Below the pieces are notes generated by a model. It had not been told where the DNA came from, ran no database searches, and was given only the letters and a program-made list of their open reading frames with translations. Shown one piece after another: positions 40,277-49,027 of a stretch of 64,000 bases of DNA. The position numbers were made by a program, and so were the translations under genes. Where the stretch lies: contig MWST01000025.1 of NCBI GenBank assembly GCA_002050235.1, positions 1 through 64,000 of the forward strand, written 5' to 3'. Origin of the DNA: Polyangiaceae bacterium UTPRO1 (GTDB lineage: Bacteria; Desulfobacterota; Binatia; UTPRO1). The first letter of the stretch is position 1. Each line of letters begins with the position of its first letter.

Positions 40277-42664
40277 TCAGCGCGCGAGGGGTCGCAGGAA
40301 GAGAATGGCCACGAGATAGGCGGCCGCGGCGAAGCCGAGCACGATCCGAAACCCGAAGGTCATCGCCAGGATCGTCGTCGCCACCGAGCCGATCACCGAG
40401 AAGAAGCCGTTCGTCGCCCAGGCCCAGGCGACTACGGCCGCCGGCTCCGGCACCTTGCGCGCGATGCAGCGCACGCCGAGCGGCAAGAAGACGCCGAGCA
40501 CGAAGCCGAGCGGCGCCGTCGCTGCGAGCGCCACGACGATACGGATCGGAAGCGAAGCCGGGAGTACGAGCGGCGTGACCGCGTCGAGCCCGAAGGCGTA
40601 GAGCGCCGCGAGCGCGACGACGGCGACAGCGAGGCGCGGGGCGAGGCGATCGACGGCAGCCGACCAACGCTCGCTCGCGAGGCTCCCTAAGCCCGCCGCC
40701 ACCAGCAGCGACATCAGCGTCACGCCGAGCGAATAGGTAGGGTAGCCGAGCACGAGCGCGAGCTTCTGGATCAACGCCACCTCGAACAGCATGAAGCCGA
40801 CGCCGAGGGCCGCGAAATAGCCGGCGACGGTCCCGCGGCCGATCGCCGCCGCAGGCCACGGCGCCGCGACCGCCATCGGCAGCGCCAGCGAGGCGGCCGC
40901 GAAGAGCGTCGCAGCGATGAGCGTCGCCATGAGCACACGCTCACCCGCACCCGACGCCTCCCACATGATACCCGGCCCCGCGTGCCGACCGAGCCCGAGG
41001 AACGCGCCGAAGCGCCCGAAGTGCCAGAAGAAGGGCGCGTCGTCGTACACCGGAGAGACGTCGAACGGGTAGGCGGCGAGCCACGCTGCGAAGGCGCCGT
41101 CGGCGAGCGTCAGCACCGACGCCAGCGGTCCGCGCGGCGGCGGCGCGCCCGGCAGCCACTGGACCCGGGTGTGCGGCACGTCGGCCGCGGCGGCGGCGAA
41201 CGCCCGCGCGCGGGCGCCGGTGATCGGGGTCGGGGACACGAGGATGGTCGAGACGTCGCCGAGACTCCTGGTCGTCGCGACGGCGACGTGGGCGGCCGGG
41301 TCGGCGACGCCGCGTCGCGCGAGCGCGGCGCGCGCGCTCGCCAGATAGCGCAGCGTACGGTTCGGCTGGGCGTCGAAATCGTCCTCGCCGAACTGCATCG
41401 CCAGGAAGCCGTCGGGAGCGAGCCGCGCCAGCGTCGCGTCGATCATCTCCACCGTGTAGAGGTAGCTCTCGGACAGGACGAAGGCGCCCGAGGTCGCCGA
41501 GTTCATCGCCGCGTAGCTGTCGGGCGCAACGAAGTAGACGATGTCGAACGGCCCCGTCTGGCGCGCTAGCCACGACCGTCCCTCGTCGTTGACGATGTTG
41601 ACTGCCGGATGCTCGGCGATGCGGCCGACGAAGTCGGCGAAGCGCCGGCGCACGAGATCGACCGTAATCGGATTGAGCTCGACGCCGTCCACGTGGGCGC
41701 TGCCGAAGCGGAGTGCCGCCAGGATCTCGTGCCCGCCGGCGGCACCGATGACGGCGACGTTGCCTGGGACGCGAACCAGCGCCCGGAACGGGAGCGCTCG
41801 CTCGTCGTGGTCGAAGGGCGCCAGCGATGCCGGCGCACCGTCCCAACGGTGCAGCGTCGAGCCCCAGAGGCCGTCGTGGTGGATCACCAGCACATCGGGA
41901 TCGGCGCCCGCGGCAGGCGTAACGTCGATGCGGAAGACGGGGCTCCACGCCGAGAAGAGCGGCGGTGCCCCGCCGAGGTGTTGGGGATGCATGGTCTTCA
42001 CGGGATCGGGCACGATGGTCGGCAGCAGCGCCGGCCGCGCCGCCAGCGCCAGGAGCGCGGCGGTCGCGACGACCGCTGCGCCGGCCCCGCCGGAGCCGCG
42101 GCGCCGCCACGGGCGGATGCCGGCCGCCGCCATCGCCGCCGCCCCGATCATGACCGTCGCCGGGGCGCCGGCGAGGCTCACGCACGGCACCGCTGCGGCA
42201 CAGCCGAGCGCGGCGCCGCCGAGGTCGGCGAGATAGGCGCGCGGCATGCGCTCCGGCGCCGCCGCGAAGACGCTCGCGAGCAGCACACCGATGGCGCCGA
42301 AGCCGACGAAGACGAGCGCACACACGGCGACGAGTGCCAGCGGGCTCGCCGGGTCGGAGGCGAAGTCGAGGACGCTCAGCTCGATGCGGGCGACGAGCGC
42401 ATAGGCGGCGGCCGTCGCCATGGCGCCGAGCGTCGCCACCGGACCCATGAGGCGCGCCGGCGCTGCGAGCCGCGGCGCTCCCGCCACGACCGCGCCGCCG
42501 AACCCGACGCCGAGCATGGCGAGGCCGATGACCAGGTAAGTGTGGTAGTAGAAGAGCTTGAACGAGACGATGCGCGTGTACGCGATCTCGAGGACCAGGC
42601 CCGCGAAAGCGAGCAGGAATACCTCGAGGTCGTACGAACGGGGAAGCCGCCGGTCGTCGGGCAT
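40277..42664 (-). CDS. Membrane-embedded spermidine-synthase-like protein
   Basis: 795 residues from the ATG at 42664. N-terminal helices (residues 10-230), a soluble Rossmann-type methyltransferase/spermidine-synthase-like domain in the middle (VAVIGAAGGHEILAALRFGSAHVDGVELN, residues about 295-320), then further helices near the C-terminus (about 570-790). The catalytic Asp block of true spermidine synthases (usually DSTDP) is here DIVYFVAPDSYAAMN, so polyamine synthesis is doubtful. Proteins with this layout are widespread and uncharacterised. It is divergent from the Mla operon. The frame is open further upstream but without protein-like sequence. Confidence 0.75.
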   Translation of the reverse strand: MPDDRRLPRSYDLEVFLLAFAGLVLEIAYTRIVSFKLFYYHTYLVIGLAMLGVGFGGAVVAGAPRLAAPARLMGPVATLGAMATAAAYALVARIELSVLDFASDPASPLALVAVCALVFVGFGAIGVLLASVFAAAPERMPRAYLADLGGAALGCAAAVPCVSLAGAPATVMIGAAAMAAAGIRPWRRRGSGGAGAAVVATAALLALAARPALLPTIVPDPVKTMHPQHLGGAPPLFSAWSPVFRIDVTPAAGADPDVLVIHHDGLWGSTLHRWDGAPASLAPFDHDERALPFRALVRVPGNVAVIGAAGGHEILAALRFGSAHVDGVELNPITVDLVRRRFADFVGRIAEHPAVNIVNDEGRSWLARQTGPFDIVYFVAPDSYAAMNSATSGAFVLSESYLYTVEMIDATLARLAPDGFLAMQFGEDDFDAQPNRTLRYLASARAALARRGVADPAAHVAVATTRSLGDVSTILVSPTPITGARARAFAAAAADVPHTRVQWLPGAPPPRGPLASVLTLADGAFAAWLAAYPFDVSPVYDDAPFFWHFGRFGAFLGLGRHAGPGIMWEASGAGERVLMATLIAATLFAAASLALPMAVAAPWPAAAIGRGTVAGYFAALGVGFMLFEVALIQKLALVLGYPTYSLGVTLMSLLVAAGLGSLASERWSAAVDRLAPRLAVAVVALAALYAFGLDAVTPLVLPASLPIRIVVALAATAPLGFVLGVFLPLGVRCIARKVPEPAAVVAWAWATNGFFSVIGSVATTILAMTFGFRIVLGFAAAAYLVAILFLRPLAR

Positions 42665-42810
42665 CGCGCGATCGTCGACCGAGCTACGTCGACGCCCGCA
42701 GCAATCGCACGCGGCCAGGCGCGCGGCAACCGCAAGATCCGAGGCCGACGAAAGACACGGCGCGGAGCCCGCGCGCCACGCCCCGCGCACGACAGCCCCG
42801 CGCGCCCGCG

Positions 42811-42840
42811 TTGACGCCCCCCGCGGCAGCACCGTAGTGT
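42811..42840 (+). promoter_or_regulatory. Candidate promoter for the Mla operon
   Basis: TTGACG (42811-42816), 18 bases, TAGTGT (42835-42840). The predicted start is near 42847, only a few bases before the GTG start at 42851, which would make the mRNA almost leaderless. It is part of a set of TTGAC-type promoters in this window. Confidence 0.35.
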
Positions 42841-42850
42841 CCCGGGCCAC

Positions 42851-43987
42851 GTGGTGGACGCCGAGACCTCCGGCTTTCGGGTGGAGCGGATCGATCTCGC
42901 CGACGATCGGGCGGCACTCCGGTTCGCCGGCGAGCTGCGCTTCCGTGATTGCTTCGGCGCCTGGGAGCAGGTGCGCGGACTCCTCGCACCTCTCCCGCCC
43001 CGCCTCGAGCTCGACGTCTCGGGCTTGGACGGCATGGACGGCGGCGCCACGGCGCTCCTGCTCGAGCTCCGCAGCGAGGCCGCGGCGGCGGGCAGCGACG
43101 CGGTGATCGTCGGCGCGACGGGGCGCGTACAGAGCATGCTCGAGCTCTACGGCGGCCACCCGCGCCGTCCGAGCCTCCACGCACCGCCCGCCAAGATCGG
43201 CATCTTGGAGCAGATCGGCCGGGAGGTCCGCAGCCTCCTGAACGAGAGCAACGCGCTCGACTTCGTCGGCGACACGCTGCTCGCCGGCGTCCAGGCCGCG
43301 CGCAACCCCGGCCGCGTCAACTGGCGCGACGTGCCGCGCCTGATGGAGCGCGCCGGCGCCGACGGCATCCCCATAGTGCTGATGATCAACTTCCTGGTGG
43401 GCTTGGTTACCGGCTTCCAGGCGGCGCTGCAGCTGAAGCAGTTCGGCGCCAACATCTTCATCGCCGATCTGGTCGGCCTGTCGGTAACCCGCGAGCTGGC
43501 GCCCCTGATGACGGCGATAATCATCGCCGGACGCTCCGGCGCCGCCTTTTCGGCCGAGCTCGGCACCATGCGCGTGGCGGAGGAGATCGACGCGCTGCGG
43601 ACCCTCGGCCTCGATCCGTTCCACTTCCTGGTGTTTCCCCGCGTCCTCGCCCTGACCCTGGTCGCGCCGCTGCTCACCATCCTCGCCGACGCGGTCGGAA
43701 TCTTGGGCGGCCTGCTGGTGGCGATGTTCAGCCTCGACCTCACCTTCAATGCCTACCTGGCCCAGACCGAGAAGGCCCTCGACCTCTTCGACGTCTTCTC
43801 CGGCATCCTGAAGAGCGCGGTCTTCGGCCTGAACGTCGCCCTCATCGCCTGCCAGCGCGGCCTGGCGACGCACGGCGGCGCCGAGGGCGTCGGTCGCTCC
43901 ACGACGTCGGCGGTCGTCACCAGCCTCTTCGCCATCGTCGCCGTCGACGCGATCTTCACGGTGATCTTCCATGCCTTCGGCCGCTGA
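42851..43987 (+). CDS. mlaE: MlaE-family ABC transporter permease with N-terminal STAS domain
   Basis: 378 residues. Residues about 10-100 are STAS-like (LELDVSGLDGMDGGATALLLELRSEA), the type of domain that is a separate protein (MlaB) in E. coli and is fused here. The MlaE permease follows: IGILEQIGREVRS..., GFQAALQLKQFGANIFIADLVGLSVTRELAPLMTAIIIAGRSGAAFSAELGTMRV, the well-conserved MlaE signature, and about five helices. It is part of a phospholipid transporter between the membranes, with mlaF, mlaD and an auxiliary lipoprotein. The stop overlaps the mlaF start by 17 bases. Confidence 0.93.
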   Translation: MVDAETSGFRVERIDLADDRAALRFAGELRFRDCFGAWEQVRGLLAPLPPRLELDVSGLDGMDGGATALLLELRSEAAAAGSDAVIVGATGRVQSMLELYGGHPRRPSLHAPPAKIGILEQIGREVRSLLNESNALDFVGDTLLAGVQAARNPGRVNWRDVPRLMERAGADGIPIVLMINFLVGLVTGFQAALQLKQFGANIFIADLVGLSVTRELAPLMTAIIIAGRSGAAFSAELGTMRVAEEIDALRTLGLDPFHFLVFPRVLALTLVAPLLTILADAVGILGGLLVAMFSLDLTFNAYLAQTEKALDLFDVFSGILKSAVFGLNVALIACQRGLATHGGAEGVGRSTTSAVVTSLFAIVAVDAIFTVIFHAFGR

Positions 43988-44732
43988 TCCGGAGGCAGCG
44001 CCGACGATGATCGAGGTCGAGGGGCTGACCATCGGCTACGGCGAGCGCGTCGTGCTCGAGCGCCTCGACTTCACCATCGCCCGCGGCCAGGTGTTCACGA
44101 TCCTCGGCGGCAGCGGCTGCGGTAAGTCGACGCTGCTCCGCCACCTGATCGGCCTCGAGACACCGATGGACGGCGTCATCCGCATCGCCGGCGCACCGCC
44201 GAGCCGGGAGTCGGGTCCACCCGCCTTCGGCGTCCTCTTCCAGTCCGGCGCGCTCTTCGGATCGATGACGCTCGCCGAGAACATCGCGCTGCCGCTGCGC
44301 ACGTGGACCGACCTCGACCCGCGCGCGATCGATACCATCGTCCGCGCCAAGCTCCGCCTCGTCGGGCTCGAGGGCTTCGAGAACCACCTGCCGGCGGAGA
44401 TCTCCGGGGGCATGAAGAAACGCGCCGGAATCGCGCGCGCGCTGGCGCTCGATCCGCCGCTCCTCTTTCTCGACGAGCCCTCCGCCGGGCTCGATCCGGT
44501 GAGCTCGGTCGAGCTCGACCAACTGCTCTTGACGCTGAACCGGAGCCTCGGCATGACCACCGTCATCGTCACGCACGAGCTGCAGAGCATCTTCGCCGTC
44601 GCCGACGCCTGCATCATGCTGGACCGGAGCGCCCGCGGCATCATCGCTCGCGGTCATCCTGCCACGCTCCGCGACCGCAGTGACGATCCGCGCGTCCGCG
44701 CCTTCTTCAACCGCCGGCCTTCGTCGAGCTGA
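43971..44732 (+). CDS. mlaF: ABC transporter ATP-binding protein, MlaF type
   Basis: 253 residues. Walker A is GGSGCGKST, the signature motif is ISGGMKKRAGIARAL, and Walker B LLFLDEPSAGLDP. The signature with MKKR is characteristic of MlaF/Ttg2A. The ATPase powers the MlaE permease. The start overlaps the end of mlaE, and its stop shares one base with the mlaD start, so the operon is tightly packed. Confidence 0.94.
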   Translation: MPSAADPEAAPTMIEVEGLTIGYGERVVLERLDFTIARGQVFTILGGSGCGKSTLLRHLIGLETPMDGVIRIAGAPPSRESGPPAFGVLFQSGALFGSMTLAENIALPLRTWTDLDPRAIDTIVRAKLRLVGLEGFENHLPAEISGGMKKRAGIARALALDPPLLFLDEPSAGLDPVSSVELDQLLLTLNRSLGMTTVIVTHELQSIFAVADACIMLDRSARGIIARGHPATLRDRSDDPRVRAFFNRRPSSS

Positions 44733-45637
44733 TGGCGACGACCGCGACCAACAACTGGAAGCTCGGCCTGTTCGTCGTGCTCGGCGTGCTCGCGACTCTG
44801 GCCGCTCTCTTCTGGCTCGGGGCGCGCCGCTTCCAGCGCGCATCGTTTCCGGCGGTGAGCTACTTCGACGAATCGGTGCAGGGGCTCGACGTCGGTTCGC
44901 CGGTGAAATTCCGCGGCGTCACGGTCGGGACGGTCGCCGACATCACGATCGCGCCGGACCATCGCCACGTCCAGGTGACCGCCGACATCTACATCGACGC
45001 GATCCAGCGGCTCGGGCTCGGCGACCGCGCACCGCACGAGGGCGAGGAGTTCATCAACCCCCTCCTGCGCGTACAGCTGGTGTCCGCCGGCATCACCGGT
45101 GTGCGGTTCCTGCAGACCGACTTCTTCCATCCCGGCCGCTATCCGGAGCCGAAACTGCCCTTCGAGCCGCCGTGGAACTACATCCCATCGGTGCCCTCGG
45201 CGTTGAAGAGCGTCGGCGACACGGCCATGGACGTCGTCAACCGCCTGCCTGATCTCGAGACGCGGGTCGGCGAGACACTGGCGGCCATGAACGCCGCGCT
45301 CGGATCGTTCGATCGCTTCGTGACCGGCCTGCAGAGCGACGACGGCTCCTTCGAGCGGTTGCTGGTCCAGCTACGAGCGACGACGACCGGAATCGGCGGC
45401 GAGATCGCGACCGCCAAGGTTCCGGAAACGGCCGCGGCCATCCGCTCGGCGGCGGGCACCGTGGCGACCGCGGCAACGGGCTTCGCCGAGATGCGCGAAG
45501 ACCTCGAGTCGAGCCTCGCCGCCTTGCGCGAAACCCTCGACTCCGTGCGCGCCGTCGCCGACGCGCTCGAGCGCGATCCGAGTGCGCTGCTGCGCGGCCC
45601 GCGTCCGGACGGGCCGCCGCCGGCGGTGAAACCGTGA
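44732..45637 (+). CDS. mlaD: MCE-domain (MlaD) family substrate-binding protein
   Basis: 301 residues. One N-terminal helix (LGLFVVLGVLATLAALFWLGA) anchors it in the inner membrane. The MCE domain follows, with GLDVGSPVKFRGVTVGTVADI around residues 55-75. The region beyond is a helical, low-conservation tail, as in longer MlaD-like proteins, ending in a Pro/Arg-rich stretch. It forms the periplasmic ring that contacts MlaE. Its stop overlaps the lipoprotein start by 4 bases. Confidence 0.92.
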   Translation: MATTATNNWKLGLFVVLGVLATLAALFWLGARRFQRASFPAVSYFDESVQGLDVGSPVKFRGVTVGTVADITIAPDHRHVQVTADIYIDAIQRLGLGDRAPHEGEEFINPLLRVQLVSAGITGVRFLQTDFFHPGRYPEPKLPFEPPWNYIPSVPSALKSVGDTAMDVVNRLPDLETRVGETLAAMNAALGSFDRFVTGLQSDDGSFERLLVQLRATTTGIGGEIATAKVPETAAAIRSAAGTVATAATGFAEMREDLESSLAALRETLDSVRAVADALERDPSALLRGPRPDGPPPAVKP

Positions 45638-46257
45638 TCCGGCGGCGCGGCGCCGCCGCCCTCGCGACGAGCGTAGCGGCCGTCGCCGTCGCCGGCTGCC
45701 TCTTCCGCAGCGCCGAGGCGCCGCGCTTCTACCGCCCCGCGGCGGCGGCGCTCGACGATCCGGGAAGCACGAGTGCGGCGGCGACCGGCGCCGCGCTCCG
45801 AGTGGGCAGCGTGCACAGCGCTCCCTTCCTCCGCGAGCGCGTCGTCTGGCGCTCGTCGTCCGTCGAGTACGGCCTCTACGACCAGCGCCGCTGGTTCGAG
45901 CTGCCGAGTCGCTACGTGCGCCGCGCCCTGATCGCGACCCTGGAAAAGACGCCGGGGATCCGGCTGGTGCAGGATCCGCAGGCGCTGCGCCTCGACGTCG
46001 AAGTGCTGGCCTTCGACGAAGTGCTGGCCCCGGTGCACGAGGCCCACGTCGCCCTCGTCATCACGCTCCGCGACGGCGCCGAGAGCCGGCTCGAGCATCG
46101 CTTCGTGGCCAAGGCGCCGATCGCGAACACGACAGGCGCGGCGATGGCCGAGGCCATGGGCCGCGCCCTCGACGAGGCGACGCGCCAGGCAGCAGCGGCG
46201 GTCGCGGCCGCGCTCGGGGAAAGATCCGCGCTCCCGACGGCGCCGCGCCCCAGGTGA
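45634..46257 (+). CDS. ABC-type transport auxiliary lipoprotein (PqiC/MlaC-partner type)
   Basis: 207 residues. The GTG start overlaps the mlaD stop (GTGA). The signal has a lipobox-like AVAGC, so the mature protein starts at Cys and is probably outer-membrane anchored. RFYRPAAAAL, then VHSAPFLRERVVWRSSSVEYGLYDQRRWFELPSRYV is the pattern of the ABC transport auxiliary component family (PF03886-like), known from PqiC and similar outer-membrane partners. This completes the four-gene lipid transporter. A separate MlaC-type protein is not in the window. Confidence 0.85.
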   Translation: MIRRRGAAALATSVAAVAVAGCLFRSAEAPRFYRPAAAALDDPGSTSAAATGAALRVGSVHSAPFLRERVVWRSSSVEYGLYDQRRWFELPSRYVRRALIATLEKTPGIRLVQDPQALRLDVEVLAFDEVLAPVHEAHVALVITLRDGAESRLEHRFVAKAPIANTTGAAMAEAMGRALDEATRQAAAAVAAALGERSALPTAPRPR

Positions 46258-46333
46258 AGCGCCGGAAGTGGTGCGCACGCCGCCGCGGCACCGCGCCGGA
46301 GCCGTCGCAGCGAGCGCGCGCAGCGATCGCGCC

Positions 46334-46362
46334 TTGACGCTCCCCAGGGGCTCCCCTAACGT
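46334..46362 (+). promoter_or_regulatory. Candidate promoter for the glycosyltransferase gene
   Basis: TTGACG (46334-46339), 17 bases, TAACGT (46357-46362). The predicted start is near 46369, seven bases before the ATG at 46376, so the mRNA would be nearly leaderless. Confidence 0.4.
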
Positions 46363-46375
46363 CGGCCGTTCCGGC

Positions 46376-47572
46376 ATGGCGCCGCACCGTATCCTCTTCG
46401 TCGAGGCCAGCATCGGCGGCGTGCTCGGCGGCTCGCTCACCGGCATCCTCCAGCTCATCGACCGCCTCGACCGCGCCCGCTTCGCGCCCTCGCTGCTGCT
46501 GTACCAAGAGAAGGAGATCGTCCCCCAACTCGAGGCCGCGGGCGTACCGGTGGCGGTGCTGCCGCCGCAGCCCGCGTGGCTGCCCGACGGCGAGCGCGGG
46601 CGCGGCGGACGAGCGTGGCTGCGCTTGAAGGAGATCCCGGCCGTCGTGCTGCCGCGCGCGCGGGCAGTCGGCGCCCACCTGCGCGCTGTCCGTCCCGACA
46701 TCGTCTACCTCGCCAACGGCGTCGCCCCGAATCTCGACGCCCTCGTCGCCGCCGCGCGGGCCGGCATTCCGACGCTCGTCCACGAGAAGGGCTACCGTCG
46801 CATCGGACCCCGCGAGCGCTTCATGTCGCGCTGGATCGACGTCCTCGTCGGCATGACCGAGCGCGTCACCGCGCACGTCCGGCAGCGCGGCGTCCGCGCC
46901 CGCCGCCATCTCACCGTATATGACGGCATCGACTGCGAGCGCTTCGCCGCGGGCGGCGGCGCCGCCGTCCGCAGCGAGCTCGGCATCCCGGCGGCGGCGC
47001 CGGTGATCGGGATCGTCGGCCATATTCAAGGATGGAAGGGCCAGGATCTGGTAGTGCAGGCGATGGCGCGGCTGCGCGATCGGCACCCGGAGCTGCGCTG
47101 CCTGATCGTCGGCGGCGTGCATAGCCAGGGGGACGCCTACGCCGCGCGCCTGCGGCAGCGCATCGCCGATGAGCGGCTCGAGCGGCAGGTGATCCTGACC
47201 GGCGCGCGCCGCGACATCGCCGCCTGCCTCGACGCCATGGACGTCGCCATCCACTCGTCCACCAACCCCGAGCCTTTCGGCCGCGTGCTGATCGAGGCGA
47301 TGGCGCTGTCGCGCCCGCTCGTCGCGCCGCGCGAGGGCGGTCCGCTCGAGATCGTCGTCGACGGCGAGACCGGACTCCTCGTTCCGCCGCGCGACCCGGA
47401 GGCGCTAGCCGTCGCGATCGAGCGCCTCGTCCTCGACCCCGATCTCCGACGGCGGCTGGGCGCCGCCGGGCGGGCGCGCGTCGAGACCGTATTCGACATC
47501 CGCCACCACGTGCGCGCCATGGAGGCGATCTTCGACGAGATGCAGGCGCACCGGCGTCACGCCGCCGCCTGA
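46376..47572 (+). CDS. Glycosyltransferase, GT4 family
   Basis: 398 residues from the ATG at 46376. GT-B fold: ILFVEASIGGVLGGSLTGILQLI at the start, IGIVGHIQGWKGQDLVVQAMARL in the second Rossmann domain, and the nucleotide-sugar-binding E-x7-E region EPFGRVLIEAMALSRPLVAPREGGPLEIV. Its context gives no acceptor. It is upstream of an AmpG-like transporter on the same strand (68 bases). The frame is open further upstream but lacks protein-like sequence. Confidence 0.92.
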   Translation: MAPHRILFVEASIGGVLGGSLTGILQLIDRLDRARFAPSLLLYQEKEIVPQLEAAGVPVAVLPPQPAWLPDGERGRGGRAWLRLKEIPAVVLPRARAVGAHLRAVRPDIVYLANGVAPNLDALVAAARAGIPTLVHEKGYRRIGPRERFMSRWIDVLVGMTERVTAHVRQRGVRARRHLTVYDGIDCERFAAGGGAAVRSELGIPAAAPVIGIVGHIQGWKGQDLVVQAMARLRDRHPELRCLIVGGVHSQGDAYAARLRQRIADERLERQVILTGARRDIAACLDAMDVAIHSSTNPEPFGRVLIEAMALSRPLVAPREGGPLEIVVDGETGLLVPPRDPEALAVAIERLVLDPDLRRRLGAAGRARVETVFDIRHHVRAMEAIFDEMQAHRRHAAA

Positions 47573-47640
47573 CCGCTCCGACTCGGTGGCGCAGCGCGCG
47601 GCCTCGCAGCGCCGCACCGGTTCTGGTAGCTCGCCGGTCG

Positions 47641-48864
47641 GTGTCGACGCGGCGGAAGCTCTGGTGGATCGCGCTCCTCTATTTCGCCGAGGGCATGCCG
47701 ATGGGGATCGTCGTCGACAATCTGCCGGTATACCTGCGCGCGCACGGCGTCTCGCTCGCCGCCATCGGCGTCTTCTCGTCGCTCACGCTGCCGTGGACGT
47801 TGAAGCCGCTCTGGGCGCCGCTCGTCGACCGCTTCGGCGACCGGCGCCACTGGATCGCAGCCGCGCTCGCGCTCATGGCGGCGGCAACGGGCGCGATTCC
47901 GCTCGCCGATCCGGCAACGCCGGGGATTCTCCTCCTCGGCGCGGTGCTGCTCCTCACCTTCGCGGGCGCGACCCAGGACATCGCCATCGACGCCTACACG
48001 ATCGGACTCCTCGCTCCCGGCGAAGAAGGCATCGGCAACGGCGTACGCGTCTCGGCGTATCGCGCGGCGCTGGTCGCGAGCGGCGGCGGCCTCCTGCTCC
48101 TGGCAGGGCGCGCCGGCTGGCCGCTCGCCTTCGAGGTCGCGGCGCTGATCTTCGCGGTGCTCGCCGTGTTGGCGCTCCGCGCGCCGCCGGTGACGGTCGT
48201 CCGCCGGCCGACCGCTGCCTGGATGCGCGCCTTCGTCGGCTGGCTGGCGCGCCCGGGCGCGAGCGCCGTACTGGTGTTCATCGTCCTCTACAAGCTCGCC
48301 GACGTGAGCATGGGGCCGATGGTGAAACCCTTCTGGCTCGACAGCGGCCTCACGGTCGACGAGATCGCGCTCGTGTCGACGACCGCCGGCGTCACGCTCA
48401 CCGTGATCGGCGCGCTCGCAGGCGGCGCCTTCACGTCGCGCTACGGCATCTTCCGCGGGCTCTGGATGCTCGGCCTCCTGCAGGCGGCCTCGAATCTCGG
48501 CTACGCTGGCGCCGCGGCGGCCGGGGGCGGGCGAGCTGCGATCTATGCCGCGTCCATGTTCGAGAGCTTCACCGGCGGGCTCGGCACCGCCCCGTTCCTC
48601 GCCTTCCTCATGCACGTGTGCGATCGCGAGCAGGCTGCCACGCAGTATGCCCTGCTGTCTGCGTTGTTCGGGCTCACCCGCTCGCTGAGCGCGCCCTTCA
48701 GCGGCTTCGGCGCCGCGCACTTCGGCTACGCCGGCTACTTCGCGCTCACGGGCGCGCTGGCGCTGCCGGCCTATGCGCTGCTGCCCTGGATCCGACCCTG
48801 GATCCACGACCTCGCGCCGCACCGCAGCATCGCGAACGGCCCTCTTGACTCAGAGAAAACCTAG
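47641..48864 (+). CDS. MFS transporter, AmpG-like
   Basis: 407 residues with twelve hydrophobic helices. LLYFAEGMPMGIVVDNLPVYLRAHGVSLAAIG near the N-terminus and TLKPLWAPLVDRFGDRRHW are features of AmpG-type permeases, which import anhydromuropeptides in peptidoglycan recycling. GTG start at 47641 with no strong ribosome-binding site. A weaker alternative is a general sugar or siderophore exporter of the MFS. The end lies 17 bases before the T-rich promoter region of the cysteine-rich gene cluster. Confidence 0.8.
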   Translation: MSTRRKLWWIALLYFAEGMPMGIVVDNLPVYLRAHGVSLAAIGVFSSLTLPWTLKPLWAPLVDRFGDRRHWIAAALALMAAATGAIPLADPATPGILLLGAVLLLTFAGATQDIAIDAYTIGLLAPGEEGIGNGVRVSAYRAALVASGGGLLLLAGRAGWPLAFEVAALIFAVLAVLALRAPPVTVVRRPTAAWMRAFVGWLARPGASAVLVFIVLYKLADVSMGPMVKPFWLDSGLTVDEIALVSTTAGVTLTVIGALAGGAFTSRYGIFRGLWMLGLLQAASNLGYAGAAAAGGGRAAIYAASMFESFTGGLGTAPFLAFLMHVCDREQAATQYALLSALFGLTRSLSAPFSGFGAAHFGYAGYFALTGALALPAYALLPWIRPWIHDLAPHRSIANGPLDSEKT

Positions 48865-48881
48865 ATTTTCCAATTATTTTC

Positions 48882-48911
48882 TTGACAACCTTTCCGGCGC
48901 TGACTTACGCT
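48882..48911 (+). promoter_or_regulatory. Promoter of cysteine-rich gene 1
   Basis: A T-rich stretch (48866-48882) leads to TTGACA (48882-48887), 18 bases, TACGCT (48906-48911). Predicted start near 48918, leader about 110 bases. The same layout, T-run plus TTGAC plus 18 bases plus TACnCT, precedes cysteine-rich gene 2. Confidence 0.5.
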
Positions 48912-49027
48912 CACGTGCAGCCGAGGCTCCCGAGTTCCGAGCCGTGCCGCCGCTTTCGCTTGCAGTGCCGTGAGTCGATGCAGCGCGAAGATCGGGTGTC
49001 CCTGAAAACCCCCAAGGAGGACGAACC

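Noticed and set aside
40277..42664. True spermidine synthase
   Set aside because: The catalytic aspartate block is not conserved and membrane helices flank the domain. Reported as spermidine-synthase-like.
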